From Oscillospiraceae bacterium (GTDB lineage: Bacteria; Bacillota; Clostridia; Oscillospirales; Ruminococcaceae): a DNA stretch of 64,000 bases. Where the stretch lies: positions 82,934 through 146,933 of the forward strand of contig JAFZPP010000007.1 in assembly GCA_017550285.1 (NCBI GenBank), read 5' to 3'. This document shows, one piece after another, positions 1 through 8,785 of the stretch. Numbering within the stretch: position 1 is the stretch's first letter; every line of letters begins with the position of its first letter. The position numbers and the translations under genes were made by a program. The notes under the pieces are model-generated. The model worked only from the letters and a program-made list of their open reading frames with translations. It did not search any database and had not been told where the DNA came from.

Positions 1-1148
1 TTGATCTGTACTTTGAGCGCCAGTCCCTCCGCATCATCGGCATTGCCCCAGCGGAGCGTGACAGGCAGCGATGCTTCGCCGCATTCGATGATCTCCGGCA
101 GGAACAGCGGATCGTTGATCCATTGCTTAAAAGTATCCATGACAGGCTGCGGGATGCCGTTTTCCGGATGATTCGGGTCCTCGGTTTCGAGTCCGAGTCT
201 GCCTCTGTCGCGGAACTGGTAGAAGTTGATGCCGGTCAGCCAGTTTTCCGGATCCTCTTTCACGAGCCGGAAGAAGCCGTCTACCATATCGCACTGTTCA
301 TACGGCCCCGTGACGTCGCCGTCCGCGTTGAATTCACTCATGACCATGGGCTTTGTCTGTCCGCCGTTTAATTCGGTGAAGCGGCGGAAGGAGCGCTTGG
401 TGAGATCATAGACATCCTTGTAGCTGTGCCGGTTATGGGAGATGCCGCCCTTTTCGGCGATATCATACGGCCAGCCCCAGTGCAGTGCCATGTACTTATC
501 GACCGACCAGATATCGGCTGCCGGAACGGTGCAGGCGAATTCCTCCTCCTTGACCATTTCGTCGGATTCGGGTTCCTCGATGCCGCCGATGCAGATGATC
601 GTCTGGACATTCGGCGCATGGCTGCGGATGATCTCGCAGGCGCGGACAAAGAACTGTGCGATTTCGGTATAGCCTGCGCGCTTGTTGAATGCAAACCAGT
701 CGCCGGTTGCCTCGTGATTGATGCGCAGGAGCACTCTGCCGTAGGGCTTTAAGTCCTCTGCGATTGCAACGAGATGTTCATCGGGAACATTCGGGTCAAT
801 GACAAGTGTCAGCGTGACATCCTGCCCGTGACGGCGGATATCCTGCATCTGCCGGAATACTTCGCCGTCACGGCTGCCGTTCAGACCGCCGGTGTACGGG
901 AAATAATCCTCATAGGGCGTATCCCACTGGTTTGCCATTTCCTTCCCGGCAAAGGCGTCCTGTGCGCGCATGGGGAAGGTTTCGTCCAGCGGATAATAGC
1001 AGTACATCAGATTGACGGAGCGCATCGGTCTGCCGAGTGCGTGCAGGATATAATCCTGCGGGACATATTCGCCGCGTTCGCTTCCGTCCGTCAGATCGGC
1101 AGCGCAGCGTGCAGGTCCCATATGGATGCGGTAGATCGGAAAATTCAT
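1..1148 (-). CDS. Glycoside hydrolase (clan-A barrel type), C-terminus cut by window edge
   Basis: An open frame runs from an ATG at 1148 to the window edge, about 382 codons without a stop. It starts MNFPIYRIHMGPARCAADL. The product looks like a (beta/alpha)8-barrel glycosidase related to GH26/GH39-type enzymes. Visible pieces include LLRINHEATGDWF (strand with His-Glu), IICIGGIEEPESDE, a Trp-rich ALHWGWPYD stretch, and VMSEFNADGD, whose Glu could be the nucleophile. No signal peptide is visible, so this form would act inside the cell. An AGGAAAGGA-like ribosome site precedes the start. It begins 27 bases after the pncB stop and is probably co-transcribed with it. Family assignment is tentative because the C-terminus is missing. 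Confidence 0.6.
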   Translation of the reverse strand, partial: MNFPIYRIHMGPARCAADLTDGSERGEYVPQDYILHALGRPMRSVNLMYCYYPLDETFPMRAQDAFAGKEMANQWDTPYEDYFPYTGGLNGSRDGEVFRQMQDIRRHGQDVTLTLVIDPNVPDEHLVAIAEDLKPYGRVLLRINHEATGDWFAFNKRAGYTEIAQFFVRACEIIRSHAPNVQTIICIGGIEEPESDEMVKEEEFACTVPAADIWSVDKYMALHWGWPYDIAEKGGISHNRHSYKDVYDLTKRSFRRFTELNGGQTKPMVMSEFNADGDVTGPYEQCDMVDGFFRLVKEDPENWLTGINFYQFRDRGRLGLETEDPNHPENGIPQPVMDTFKQWINDPLFLPEIIECGEASLPVTLRWGNADDAEGLALKVQI

Positions 1149-1175
1149 CTGGATAATCCTTTCCTTCGGTCATTA

Positions 1176-2657
1176 TTATTCCGCAAAGTAGCGGTCAAGC
1201 ATTTCGCGCTTGAGCTTCCAGAGCGGTTCAGAGAGGTCTACATAATATGCATGGGGATTCTCGAAGCGTTTGACTTCATCCCAGATCGTGTCGAGCTGTT
1301 CTTTGCAGTAGGTGCGCATGGTCTCAATCGAGGGCGATTCGTAGACGCATCTGCCCTTTTCAAAGACCGGCACATGCAGCTTCACTGCACGGAAATCGGT
1401 CAGTGTCTTGCGCTTATATGTGAATTCCGGATCGAAGATCACATAGGGCTGCGTATCGTCGATGACCTCATCCGCAAGCGTGATGACATCGGCAATCGCC
1501 ATGCCGGTCTCGTTATCAAAGAGACGCCATGGCGTTTTGAAGCCGGGGTTCGTGATCTTGGATGCGTTTTCGGAGAGCTTGATGCGCGGCGTCAGGACAT
1601 CGGGTGCTTCCTTCGAGCCTGCGGCGGCGAGCTTATAGACACCGCCGAAGACCGGCTCGGAGCGTGAGGTCACAAGCCGTTCGCCGACGCCGAAGCTGTC
1701 GATCTGTGCGCCCTGTACGAGCAGATCGCGGATCAGATATTCATCGAGCGAATTGGATGCGATGATCTTGACCTCGGGCAGACCTGCCTCATCAAGCATG
1801 ATGCGTGCCTTTTTCGAGAGATATGCAATATCGCCGCTGTCGATGCGGATGCCCTGCGGCGTATGACCGGCGGCCTTCAGCTCCTTGAATACAGTGATTG
1901 CATTCGGAACGCCGGATTTCAGTACATGGAAGGTATCGACGAGCAGCGTGCAGGCATCCGGATAGACCTTTGCATAGGCGCGGAAGGCATCGAGCTCGGT
2001 CGGGAAGAGCTGAATCCAGCTGTGCGCCATGGTGCCGAGCGCCGGAACGCCGAATTCCCTGTCACAGATCGCACAAGCCGTACCGGCTGCACCGGCGATA
2101 TAGGCTGCTCTTGCGCCGTAGAGTGCGCCGTCGCTGCCCTGTGCTCTGCGCGAGCCGAATTCCATGACGGGTCTGCCGTCGGCTGCGCGGACGATGCGGT
2201 TTGCCTTGGTCGCAATCAGCGACTGATGATTGATCATCAGCAGCAGCATGGTCTCAATGAACTGCGCCTGCATTGCCGGACCGCGGACGGTCAGCAGCGG
2301 CTCATACGGAAAGATCGGCGTACCCTCGGGGATTGCCCAGACATCGCAGGCGAAGGTGAAGTCTGCGAGATACTTTAGAAAATCCTCTGAGAAAATGTGC
2401 TTTTCGCGCAGATACGCAATATCCGAATCCGTGAAATGCAGATTTTTCAGATATTCGACTGCCTGCTCGAGACCTGCCATAATCGCATAGCCGCCGTGAT
2501 CGGGCACCTTGCGGAAGAACAGATCAAAACAGGCGGTGACATTGCCGAGCCCGTTTTCGAGAAAACCGTTTGCCATTGTCAGCTCGTAAAAATCGACGAG
2601 CATCGTCAGATTTCTGGCGGCAAACATGGAAGACTGTTCGCTTTGCACAGTGTTCAT
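1176..2657 (-). CDS. pncB: Nicotinate phosphoribosyltransferase
   Basis: Makes nicotinate mononucleotide from nicotinate and PRPP with ATP, the first step of the Preiss-Handler NAD salvage route, in the cytoplasm. The 493-residue protein matches the long NAPRT form. It has the N-terminal LVDFYELTMANGF, the central EFGSRRAQGSDGALYGARAAYIAG, the phosphoribosyl-binding LVDTFHVLKSGVPNAI and IRIDSGDIAYLSKKAR, and a FGVGERLVTSRSEPVFGGVYKL stretch, all typical of the family. It reads away from the P-loop gene at 2910 and has its own promoter at 2772-2800. The glycosidase follows closely downstream. Confidence 0.95.
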   Translation of the reverse strand: MNTVQSEQSSMFAARNLTMLVDFYELTMANGFLENGLGNVTACFDLFFRKVPDHGGYAIMAGLEQAVEYLKNLHFTDSDIAYLREKHIFSEDFLKYLADFTFACDVWAIPEGTPIFPYEPLLTVRGPAMQAQFIETMLLLMINHQSLIATKANRIVRAADGRPVMEFGSRRAQGSDGALYGARAAYIAGAAGTACAICDREFGVPALGTMAHSWIQLFPTELDAFRAYAKVYPDACTLLVDTFHVLKSGVPNAITVFKELKAAGHTPQGIRIDSGDIAYLSKKARIMLDEAGLPEVKIIASNSLDEYLIRDLLVQGAQIDSFGVGERLVTSRSEPVFGGVYKLAAAGSKEAPDVLTPRIKLSENASKITNPGFKTPWRLFDNETGMAIADVITLADEVIDDTQPYVIFDPEFTYKRKTLTDFRAVKLHVPVFEKGRCVYESPSIETMRTYCKEQLDTIWDEVKRFENPHAYYVDLSEPLWKLKREMLDRYFAE

Positions 2658-2771
2658 AAATCTGATACCTCTTTCCTGACCGGAACAAAATATCTGCCTG
2701 CTCTGGGCAGACAGTCACCGGTTCGCGCGGATTTGCGGCATGCCGGAGAAATCGCGCTTTTATCCTTATAT

Positions 2772-2800
2772 ATTTTACTACAAAAACACTGATTCGTCAA
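2772..2800 (-). promoter_or_regulatory. Promoter of pncB
   Basis: Read on the minus strand: TTGACG at 2800-2795, a 17-base spacer, and TAAAAT at 2777-2772. This is a near-consensus sigma-A promoter about 115 bases upstream of the pncB start. Confidence 0.7.
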
Positions 2801-2848
2801 GTGGTTCCTGAAATTTGCGGCACCCTGCGTGAAAAACGGCAGGAACGC

Positions 2849-2877
2849 TTGCATTTTATCGCAATATATGGTAAAAT
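2849..2877 (+). promoter_or_regulatory. Promoter of the P-loop gene
   Basis: TTGCAT, 17 bases, TAAAAT, placed about 33 bases before the start codon at 2910. It diverges from the pncB promoter. Confidence 0.65.
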
Positions 2878-2909
2878 ACATATGATAAACTGAATGAGAG
2901 GAGCAATGG

Positions 2910-3695
2910 ATGAATTATTTTGCAGAAGGCTTGCAGGGCAGCGGCAAAAGCACGCTTGTCCGGAATATAGAAAAACATTGCAGCGGCTGTACGGTATTTC
3001 GTGAGGGAGATTATAATCCGGCAGAGCTTGCATGGTGTGCCTATACGGATGAACGGCAATACCGTGATATAACGGAACGGTATCCGAAGCTGCTTGCGCA
3101 GATTGAAGCAAATACATTTGCAGAGGATGACCGCAGGATTATCTGCTATACGAAAATCAGAACGGATGACGATGCGTTTTATCAAGACCTTGAGTCTTAT
3201 GAAATCTATAACGGCAGAATTCCGTTTTCGGAATTCCGTTCGGTGATTCTCCGGCGCTTTGCAAATCTGCACGGTGACAATATGGTCTTTGAATGTGCGC
3301 TGTTTCAGAATATCATCGAGGATATGATCCTGTTCCGGAATGCATCCGATGCAGATATCATTGATTTCTACCGGCAGATTCGCCGCGTGCTGGAAGGCAG
3401 GGCATTCCGCATCCTCTATCTGAAAACGGAAAATGTGCGCAATACGATAGATGCTGTGCGGAAGGAGCGCGTGGACGAAAAGGGCGAAGAGGTGTGGTTC
3501 CGGATGCTGTGCGGCTTTTTTGATGAATCGCCTTATGCAAAGGCAAACCGTGTCAGCGGAGCAGATGCACTGATTGCGCATCTTGCGCACCGGCAGGAGC
3601 TGGAGCTGCAAATCTGCCGCGGGCTGTTCCCGGGGCAGTATACAGTGCTCAGTTCAAAAGCGTATACCGATGCGGAGCTCGCCGCTGCACTGTAA
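2910..3695 (+). CDS. P-loop NTPase, kinase-like, of unknown substrate
   Basis: A 261-residue cytoplasmic protein that opens directly with a Walker A motif, GLQGSGKST (residues 7-15). This suggests a small nucleotide or nucleoside-type kinase or other P-loop phosphotransferase. Downstream motifs include FREGDYNPAELAWCAY and MVFECALFQNIIEDM, the latter in the place where kinases of this fold often bind substrate. The C-terminal part is helical (ELELQICRGLFPGQY). A GAGGAG ribosome site precedes it. It is a single-gene unit with its own promoter, ending 58 bases before ahcY. I do not recognise a specific family, so no substrate is proposed. Confidence 0.75.
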   Translation: MNYFAEGLQGSGKSTLVRNIEKHCSGCTVFREGDYNPAELAWCAYTDERQYRDITERYPKLLAQIEANTFAEDDRRIICYTKIRTDDDAFYQDLESYEIYNGRIPFSEFRSVILRRFANLHGDNMVFECALFQNIIEDMILFRNASDADIIDFYRQIRRVLEGRAFRILYLKTENVRNTIDAVRKERVDEKGEEVWFRMLCGFFDESPYAKANRVSGADALIAHLAHRQELELQICRGLFPGQYTVLSSKAYTDAELAAAL

Positions 3696-3753
3696 CGGGC
3701 GATGCATGGCACAGAATCAACCGGTCAATCTAAATCATAAGGAGAAATGAACA

Positions 3754-4998
3754 ATGAACAGTGAAATCCGCGATCTGTCGCTCTGGGAGAGCGGCGAACA
3801 GAAAATCGCATGGGTCAAAGGAAATATGCCGCTGCTGCGGAGCATCGAGGAGGAATTTGCGCGGACAAAGCCGTTTGCAGGAAAGCGTATCGCGCTCTCA
3901 ATTCATCTCGAGGCGAAAACCGCATATCTCTGCCGTGTCATGGCGGCAGGCGGCGCCGAGATGTATATTACGGGTTCAAATCCCTTATCAACGCAGGATG
4001 ATGTTGCCGCTGCGCTTGTTCATGGAGGACTGAATGTCTTTGCATGGCACGGCACAACGCCCGAGGAATATGACGCGCATACACGCCGCGTAATTGAGGC
4101 ACAGCCGCATTTCATCATTGATGACGGCGGTGATCTTGTCACGCTGATTCACAAGGAATATCCGCAGTATCTGGAAAATGTAATCGGCGGCTGCGAGGAG
4201 ACGACAACCGGTATTCTGCGCCTGAAAGCCATGGCGTCCGCCGGTGAGCTGAAATTCCCGATGATGCTCGTCAACGATGCAGACTGCAAGCATCTGTTTG
4301 ACAACCGCTATGGCACCGGACAGTCTGTCTGGGACGGCATCAACCGCACGACGAATCTGATTGTCGCGGGAAAGACAGTCGTCATCGCCGGCTATGGCTG
4401 GTGCGGCAAGGGTGCGGCGATGCGTGCAAAGGGACTCGGCGCAAAGGTCATCGTCACCGAGGTAGATCCGGTCAAGGCAATCGAGGCGGTCATGGACGGC
4501 TTTACCGTCATGAAAATGGAGGATGCGGCGAAGGCCGGTGATTTCTTCGTCACGGTCACAGGCTGCAATCATGTCATTACGGAAAAGAGCTTCCTCAATA
4601 TGCATGAGGGCGCAATTCTCTGCAATGCCGGACATTTTGACGTCGAGGTCGATATGGCGGGACTCCGGAAGCTCGCGGTCAAGTCGTTTGAGGCACGCAA
4701 TAATATTATGGGTTATACGCTGCCGAACGGCGTGACGATCTATGTGATCGCAGAAGGCAGACTGGTCAATCTCGCAGCCGGTGACGGACATCCGGCAGAG
4801 ATCATGGATATGAGCTTTGCAATTCAGGCACTCAGTGCGGAGTGGCTGATGCAGAACCGCGGCAGTGTGACAGATATGCTGAACAATGTGCCGCGTGCAG
4901 TCGATGAAGCCGTCGCACGCAGAAAGCTGCAAAGCATGGATATCGAGATCGACACGCTGACAGAGGAACAGCGCATCTATCTCTACGGTGCGCAATGA
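3754..4998 (+). CDS. ahcY: S-adenosylhomocysteine (or S-inosylhomocysteine) hydrolase
   Basis: Reversibly hydrolyses SAH, or its deaminated form, to homocysteine and the nucleoside, removing the product inhibitor of methyltransferases. The 414 residues match the short, archaeal/Thermotoga-like form. Catalytic and cofactor motifs are present: IDDGGDLV (123-129), GCEETTTG (146-153), K179 and D183 in DCKHLFDN, and the NAD loop GYGWCGKG (213-220). The substrate loop reads H51-L-E-A-K55. That is the HxExK type of thermophile/archaeal enzymes rather than the usual HxTxE/Q, and as I recall it has been linked to inosine-type substrates. A PNP and an MTA/SAH deaminase lie in the same gene string. Confidence 0.93.
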   Translation: MNSEIRDLSLWESGEQKIAWVKGNMPLLRSIEEEFARTKPFAGKRIALSIHLEAKTAYLCRVMAAGGAEMYITGSNPLSTQDDVAAALVHGGLNVFAWHGTTPEEYDAHTRRVIEAQPHFIIDDGGDLVTLIHKEYPQYLENVIGGCEETTTGILRLKAMASAGELKFPMMLVNDADCKHLFDNRYGTGQSVWDGINRTTNLIVAGKTVVIAGYGWCGKGAAMRAKGLGAKVIVTEVDPVKAIEAVMDGFTVMKMEDAAKAGDFFVTVTGCNHVITEKSFLNMHEGAILCNAGHFDVEVDMAGLRKLAVKSFEARNNIMGYTLPNGVTIYVIAEGRLVNLAAGDGHPAEIMDMSFAIQALSAEWLMQNRGSVTDMLNNVPRAVDEAVARRKLQSMDIEIDTLTEEQRIYLYGAQ

Positions 4999-5032
4999 TA
5001 TCCGATTGACACAGTAAAAAGGAGGTTTTCTT

Positions 5033-5605
5033 ATGAGCGAAGCAGCAAATGCACTTGCAGATTTCCTGACGAAAATGGATCAGAAGCTGGACGCGCTGGA
5101 CGGCAAGGTCGAGCGCTATTCCGCCTACATGGTCAAAAAACTGAATGAAACATCCGATACGCTTGCCAATATGCAGACGGCGCAGCTTAAGCTGATGACG
5201 GAGAGCCTAGATACCATGGGCAGCCAGATCAGCGCTATGGAGCGGCAGATCGGCGCATATCTCTCGCCGGATACAACCAATGAAGCCGTGATTGCCAAGC
5301 TGAACGAAACCTCTGATGCCTTGCAGCATACGATGGAGCGCAGCATCAATCTGATTGCCTACCACGGAGACAGACTCCAGAGGAGACTGTCGGAGAGTGT
5401 GCAGCAGATCGAGAACGGCTTGCAGGAGCACAGTGCTGTATTTGAAAAGCCGGATGCCGTGCCGGAGCAGCTGCATGCAGTACCGGAGAAGCCGGAGGGC
5501 TCGTTTGAGAATCCGGATGTCGCAGTCTTTGAAAATCCGGAAGCGCAGTATATCACACCGCCGGATGTGCCGGTCGAGAATCCGGAGCCGGTGATCAGAA
5601 CATGA
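5033..5605 (+). CDS. Coiled-coil protein with proline-rich tail, unknown function
   Basis: A 190-residue protein, probably cytoplasmic, with no signal or membrane segment. Residues 1-135 are predicted helical coiled coil with an internal near-repeat (KLNETSDTLANM and later KLNETSDALQHT). Residues 136-188 form a low-complexity tail of short E-x-P units such as FEKPDAVPE, VPEKPEG, FENPDVA and FENPEAQ. A GGAGG ribosome site precedes it. It sits between ahcY and the phosphorylase with short gaps, so it is probably co-transcribed. I do not recognise the family; a scaffold or adaptor role is only a guess. Confidence 0.7.
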   Translation: MSEAANALADFLTKMDQKLDALDGKVERYSAYMVKKLNETSDTLANMQTAQLKLMTESLDTMGSQISAMERQIGAYLSPDTTNEAVIAKLNETSDALQHTMERSINLIAYHGDRLQRRLSESVQQIENGLQEHSAVFEKPDAVPEQLHAVPEKPEGSFENPDVAVFENPEAQYITPPDVPVENPEPVIRT

Positions 5606-5628
5606 ACAGAAAGGAAGGTGCCGGAGAT

Positions 5629-6459
5629 ATGACGGTACAGGAGCAGCTGGATGCATGCTTTGCATTTGTTAAGGAGCGGATCAGCTTTCAGCCGGAGATC
5701 GCGCTGGTGCTCGGCTCGGGACTCGGCGGATTCGCAGATAAAATTGAAGTGAAAGAGACATTGCCCTATGCGGAGATTCCGGGATTTCCGGTCTCGACGG
5801 TTGCAGGCCATGCCGGACGGTTTGTATTCGGATATTGTGACGGCGTACCGGTCGCGGTGATGCAGGGCAGAGTGCATATGTATGAGGGCTATACGCCGCA
5901 GGAGGCGGTTCTGCCGATCCGTCTGCTGCATATGCTCGGTGCAAAGGTGCTGTTCCTGACGAACGCGGCAGGCGGCATCCAGCCCGGGATGCACGCGGGA
6001 GAATTCATGCTGATCACCGATCAGATTTCGACTTTCGTGCCCTCGCCGCTGCGCGGGCAGAATCTTGATGCGCTCGGTGTGCGGTTCCCTGATATGAGCG
6101 AGGTTTACAGCAGACGCCTGAATCAGATCATCCGGAAAATTGCGGTCAATGCGGAGATTCCGCTGAAAGAAGGCGTTTATATCCAGACTGCGGGTCCTGC
6201 ATACGAATCGCCGGCAGAGATCCGGATGTTCCGGATGCTCGGTGCGGATGCAGTCGGCATGAGCACGGCGATTGAAGCAATCGCGGCACGGCACTGCGGC
6301 ATGGAAATCTGCGGCGTATCGTGCATCAGCAATCTGGCTGCGGGCATCTCGCCGCATCCGCTGACGCATGAGGAGGTCAAGGAGGCAGGCGACAAGGCTG
6401 CACCGCAGTTTGAGCAGCTTGTCCGGCAGGCACTGACGGAGATTCATAAGATCATCTGA
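5629..6459 (+). CDS. punA: Purine nucleoside phosphorylase, trimeric 6-oxopurine type
   Basis: Splits inosine or guanosine with phosphate into base and ribose 1-phosphate. The 276-residue length and the motifs VLGSGLGGFAD, VAGHAGRFVFG, MQGRVHMYEGY, LTNAAGGIQPG, AGPAYESPAEIRMF and GMSTAIEAIAARH identify the trimeric (human/bovine-like) class. That class prefers 6-oxopurines, consistent with CISNLAAGI around the base-binding Asn. I chose ATG 5629 because AAGGAAGG lies 10 bases upstream. An ATG at 5602 overlaps the previous stop but has a poor ribosome site. In this operon it would remove inosine produced by the hydrolase/deaminase pair. Confidence 0.93.
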   Translation: MTVQEQLDACFAFVKERISFQPEIALVLGSGLGGFADKIEVKETLPYAEIPGFPVSTVAGHAGRFVFGYCDGVPVAVMQGRVHMYEGYTPQEAVLPIRLLHMLGAKVLFLTNAAGGIQPGMHAGEFMLITDQISTFVPSPLRGQNLDALGVRFPDMSEVYSRRLNQIIRKIAVNAEIPLKEGVYIQTAGPAYESPAEIRMFRMLGADAVGMSTAIEAIAARHCGMEICGVSCISNLAAGISPHPLTHEEVKEAGDKAAPQFEQLVRQALTEIHKII

Positions 6460-6487
6460 CAGAATTTACGGCAAAGGAGGCGGATCC

Positions 6488-7099
6488 ATGGGCAAAAACA
6501 GCAAGGGCGAAAAAACGCTCCGGCAGATACAGCACTGGGAAAAGAAGCATCTGCGGAGTCATACGAAGGTGAACTATGCCCTGACAGTCGATCTGCTGAA
6601 AAACAACGGAATGGACACAGACTTCCGACGCTATATCCTGACGAAGGAATACACCTTTGTATCGGATTCCGCGCGGACCTTCTCGCTCGGCAATTTCGGC
6701 GAGACGGTCAAGGGCTGGATTCGCAGGTGTGTACAGGAGATTGATATTTTCCATGAGCGGCAGGCGATGCGCGGCAAGCTCTCCAAAACGCAGAAAGCCG
6801 ATACGCTGTTTGATCAGATGGAGCAGGTCTTTTATGATTTGATGGCGCAGTTTCTGCATGCGGTCAGCTTTTTCCAGTATGACCGCATCGGAAACCCGAC
6901 CTACCGTGAATACGACGGCGGGCAGATTACCCGTATCTTAGACCGCGGGCAGCAGCTTCTGGATTATTACGGCTCCTATCTGACCATGCAGGGCGCGGCG
7001 GCATTTGCAGAGCCGTTTGATGAGATCGGCAGCATTCAGGTTGCCGTTGAGGCGATGCAGGAAGCGCTGCGGCAGGCTGACAGCTCCGACAGTCTGTAA
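6488..7099 (+). CDS. Conserved-looking hypothetical protein in the SAH salvage operon
   Basis: A 203-residue soluble protein with a strongly basic N-terminus (GKNSKGEKTLRQIQHWEKKHLR) and mostly helical content. It has no signal peptide and no motif I recognise. An AAAGGAGG ribosome site sits 8-10 bases before the ATG. Gaps of about 30 bases to the genes on either side place it in the operon with the phosphorylase and the deaminase. The basic N-terminus could bind nucleic acid, but there is no specific evidence. Confidence 0.65.
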   Translation: MGKNSKGEKTLRQIQHWEKKHLRSHTKVNYALTVDLLKNNGMDTDFRRYILTKEYTFVSDSARTFSLGNFGETVKGWIRRCVQEIDIFHERQAMRGKLSKTQKADTLFDQMEQVFYDLMAQFLHAVSFFQYDRIGNPTYREYDGGQITRILDRGQQLLDYYGSYLTMQGAAAFAEPFDEIGSIQVAVEAMQEALRQADSSDSL

Positions 7100-7129
7100 T
7101 CCGGCAATATCGAAAGAAGGTACCACAGA

Positions 7130-8398
7130 ATGATTCGTTTTTATCATGCAAATATTATGACAATGGCAGAGGATTGTGCCGTGCAGCGCGGTGAGCTCTG
7201 GACAGACGGTGATCGGATCTGCTATATCGGTGAAACGCCTGCGGAGCTGCCCGCATTCGAGCGGGAGATCGACGTCAAATGGAATCTGCTGATGCCGAGC
7301 TTCAAGAATGCGCATACGCATTCTGCAATGACCTTTCTGCGCTCCTTTGCAGAGGATGTACCGCTGCAAACATGGCTCTTTGAGAAGGTCTTTCCCTATG
7401 AGGACAGGCTGACGGCGGAGGATGTCTATGCCTTTGACCGCCTTGCGAATCTCGAATATATCGCATCCGGTACGACGGCATTCTTTGATATGTATTTTTA
7501 TCCGGACAGCACCGTGCAGGCGGCGATTGAATGCGGACTGCGCGGCGTGCTCTGCGGCAGCATCAACGGCTCTGCAAAGGATGTCGAACGCCTGAACGAT
7601 CAGTTCCAGAAGTTCCGGAATATCCATCCGCGCATCGGCTACCGGCTCGGCTTCCACGCGGAATACACGAGCGATGAGAGCCTGCACCGCGGTGTTGCGG
7701 AGCTGGCACATGCAGAAAAGCAGCCGGTTTATACGCATATCAGCGAGACAAAGACTGAGCACGAGGAATGCATCGCACGGCACGGCGCAACGCCTGCGCA
7801 GTATTTTGAGTCAATCGGACTCTGGGAATACGGCGGCGGCGGATTCCACGGCGTCTGGTTTGACGAAGCGGACCGCGCGGTTTACAAGCGTAACGGGCTC
7901 TGGCTGGTTTCCTGTCCTGCATCGAATGCAAAGCTGGCAAGCGGCATTGCACCGCTGAAAGAGGCGCTTTCCGAGGGCGTAAATGTCGCGCTCGGTACAG
8001 ACGGCGCCGCATCAAACAATGCGCTCGACATGTTCCGTGAGATGTATCTCGGTGCGGTCTTGCAGAAGCTGCGGCATATGGATGCGGCGGCGATTCCGGC
8101 TGCGGCAATGCTCCGTGCAGCGACGGTCGGCTCTGCACGCGCCATGGGTCTGCATGACTGCGATATTCTGGCAGAGGGCAAGCAGGCGGACTTGATCGAG
8201 ATCAATCTGCACGCGCCGAATTTGCAGCCGACGCACCATATTCCGGAGAGCCTTGTGCTCAACGGCGACCGCAGCAATGTCATGCTGACGATGTGTGCCG
8301 GAAAAATTCTCTATGAAAACGGCGAATACTTCATCGGCGCATCGCCGGAGGAGATTCTTGCCGATACCGCAAGCCGCATTGACCGGCTGACCGGCTGA
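7130..8398 (+). CDS. mtaD: 5'-methylthioadenosine / S-adenosylhomocysteine deaminase (amidohydrolase)
   Basis: A metal-dependent deaminase converting the adenine of MTA, SAH or adenosine to hypoxanthine. The 422-residue amidohydrolase barrel has the metal ligands H62 and H64 (NAHTHSA), H176 (GFHAE), H203 (YTHISE) and the Asp of LGTDGAAS, plus the family-typical SNNALDMFREM after it. An N-terminal beta-sandwich strand (IRFYHANIM) and a C-terminal one (VMLTMCAGKILYENG) complete the usual layout. It is the last gene of the ahcY operon and ends at a strong terminator. Its co-location with an HxExK-type SAH hydrolase and a 6-oxopurine phosphorylase supports a route through inosine-type intermediates. 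Confidence 0.92.
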   Translation: MIRFYHANIMTMAEDCAVQRGELWTDGDRICYIGETPAELPAFEREIDVKWNLLMPSFKNAHTHSAMTFLRSFAEDVPLQTWLFEKVFPYEDRLTAEDVYAFDRLANLEYIASGTTAFFDMYFYPDSTVQAAIECGLRGVLCGSINGSAKDVERLNDQFQKFRNIHPRIGYRLGFHAEYTSDESLHRGVAELAHAEKQPVYTHISETKTEHEECIARHGATPAQYFESIGLWEYGGGGFHGVWFDEADRAVYKRNGLWLVSCPASNAKLASGIAPLKEALSEGVNVALGTDGAASNNALDMFREMYLGAVLQKLRHMDAAAIPAAAMLRAATVGSARAMGLHDCDILAEGKQADLIEINLHAPNLQPTHHIPESLVLNGDRSNVMLTMCAGKILYENGEYFIGASPEEILADTASRIDRLTG

Positions 8399-8405
8399 TT
8401 CATAA

Positions 8406-8445
8406 CAAAAACCGCGGAATCAAAGGCGATTCCGCGGTTTTTTTG
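8406..8445. terminator. Bidirectional terminator between mtaD and trxA
   Basis: A 10-bp perfect stem (CCGCGGAATC / GATTCCGCGG) flanked by A-run and T-run, so it can serve both converging genes. The same stem core recurs at 30240-30286 and 46283-46332. Confidence 0.9.
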
Positions 8446-8456
8446 TGATGAAAAGC

Positions 8457-8771
8457 TCAGAGCCCGAGACGCTGTGCGAGTGCTTCAAGCGGCATTGCAC
8501 CGACGGTTTTCTTTGTGACCTTGCCGTCCTCAAAGAGCAGGAATGCCGGAATGCTGTCGATCCCGAACTGTACCGCAGGTTCCTGTGCCGCATCGACATT
8601 GACCTTGACGACCTTGAGATCGGGATATTTCTCGTCAAGCTGCTCGAGTACCGGTGCCATCATCATGCACGGACCGCACCATGATGCCCAGAAATCGACG
8701 AGCACTTTGCCCTTTGCGTCCAGCACCTCCGGCTGAAAATCCGCAGCGTTTTCAATATGAACGATTGCCAT
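8457..8771 (-). CDS. trxA: Thioredoxin
   Basis: A 104-residue classical thioredoxin that reduces protein disulfides in the cytoplasm. Its redox site is WASWCGPCMMMAPV (CGPC near residues 31-34). The conserved cis-Pro is in SIPAFLLFEDG, and Lys/Asp residues are in the usual places. It follows the FTR-like gene at 8786-8983 by 14 bases, so the two are probably one operon in which the small Fe-S protein could be its reductant. Confidence 0.95.
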   Translation of the reverse strand: MAIVHIENAADFQPEVLDAKGKVLVDFWASWCGPCMMMAPVLEQLDEKYPDLKVVKVNVDAAQEPAVQFGIDSIPAFLLFEDGKVTKKTVGAMPLEALAQRLGL

Positions 8772-8785
8772 AGCTAGAATCCTCC

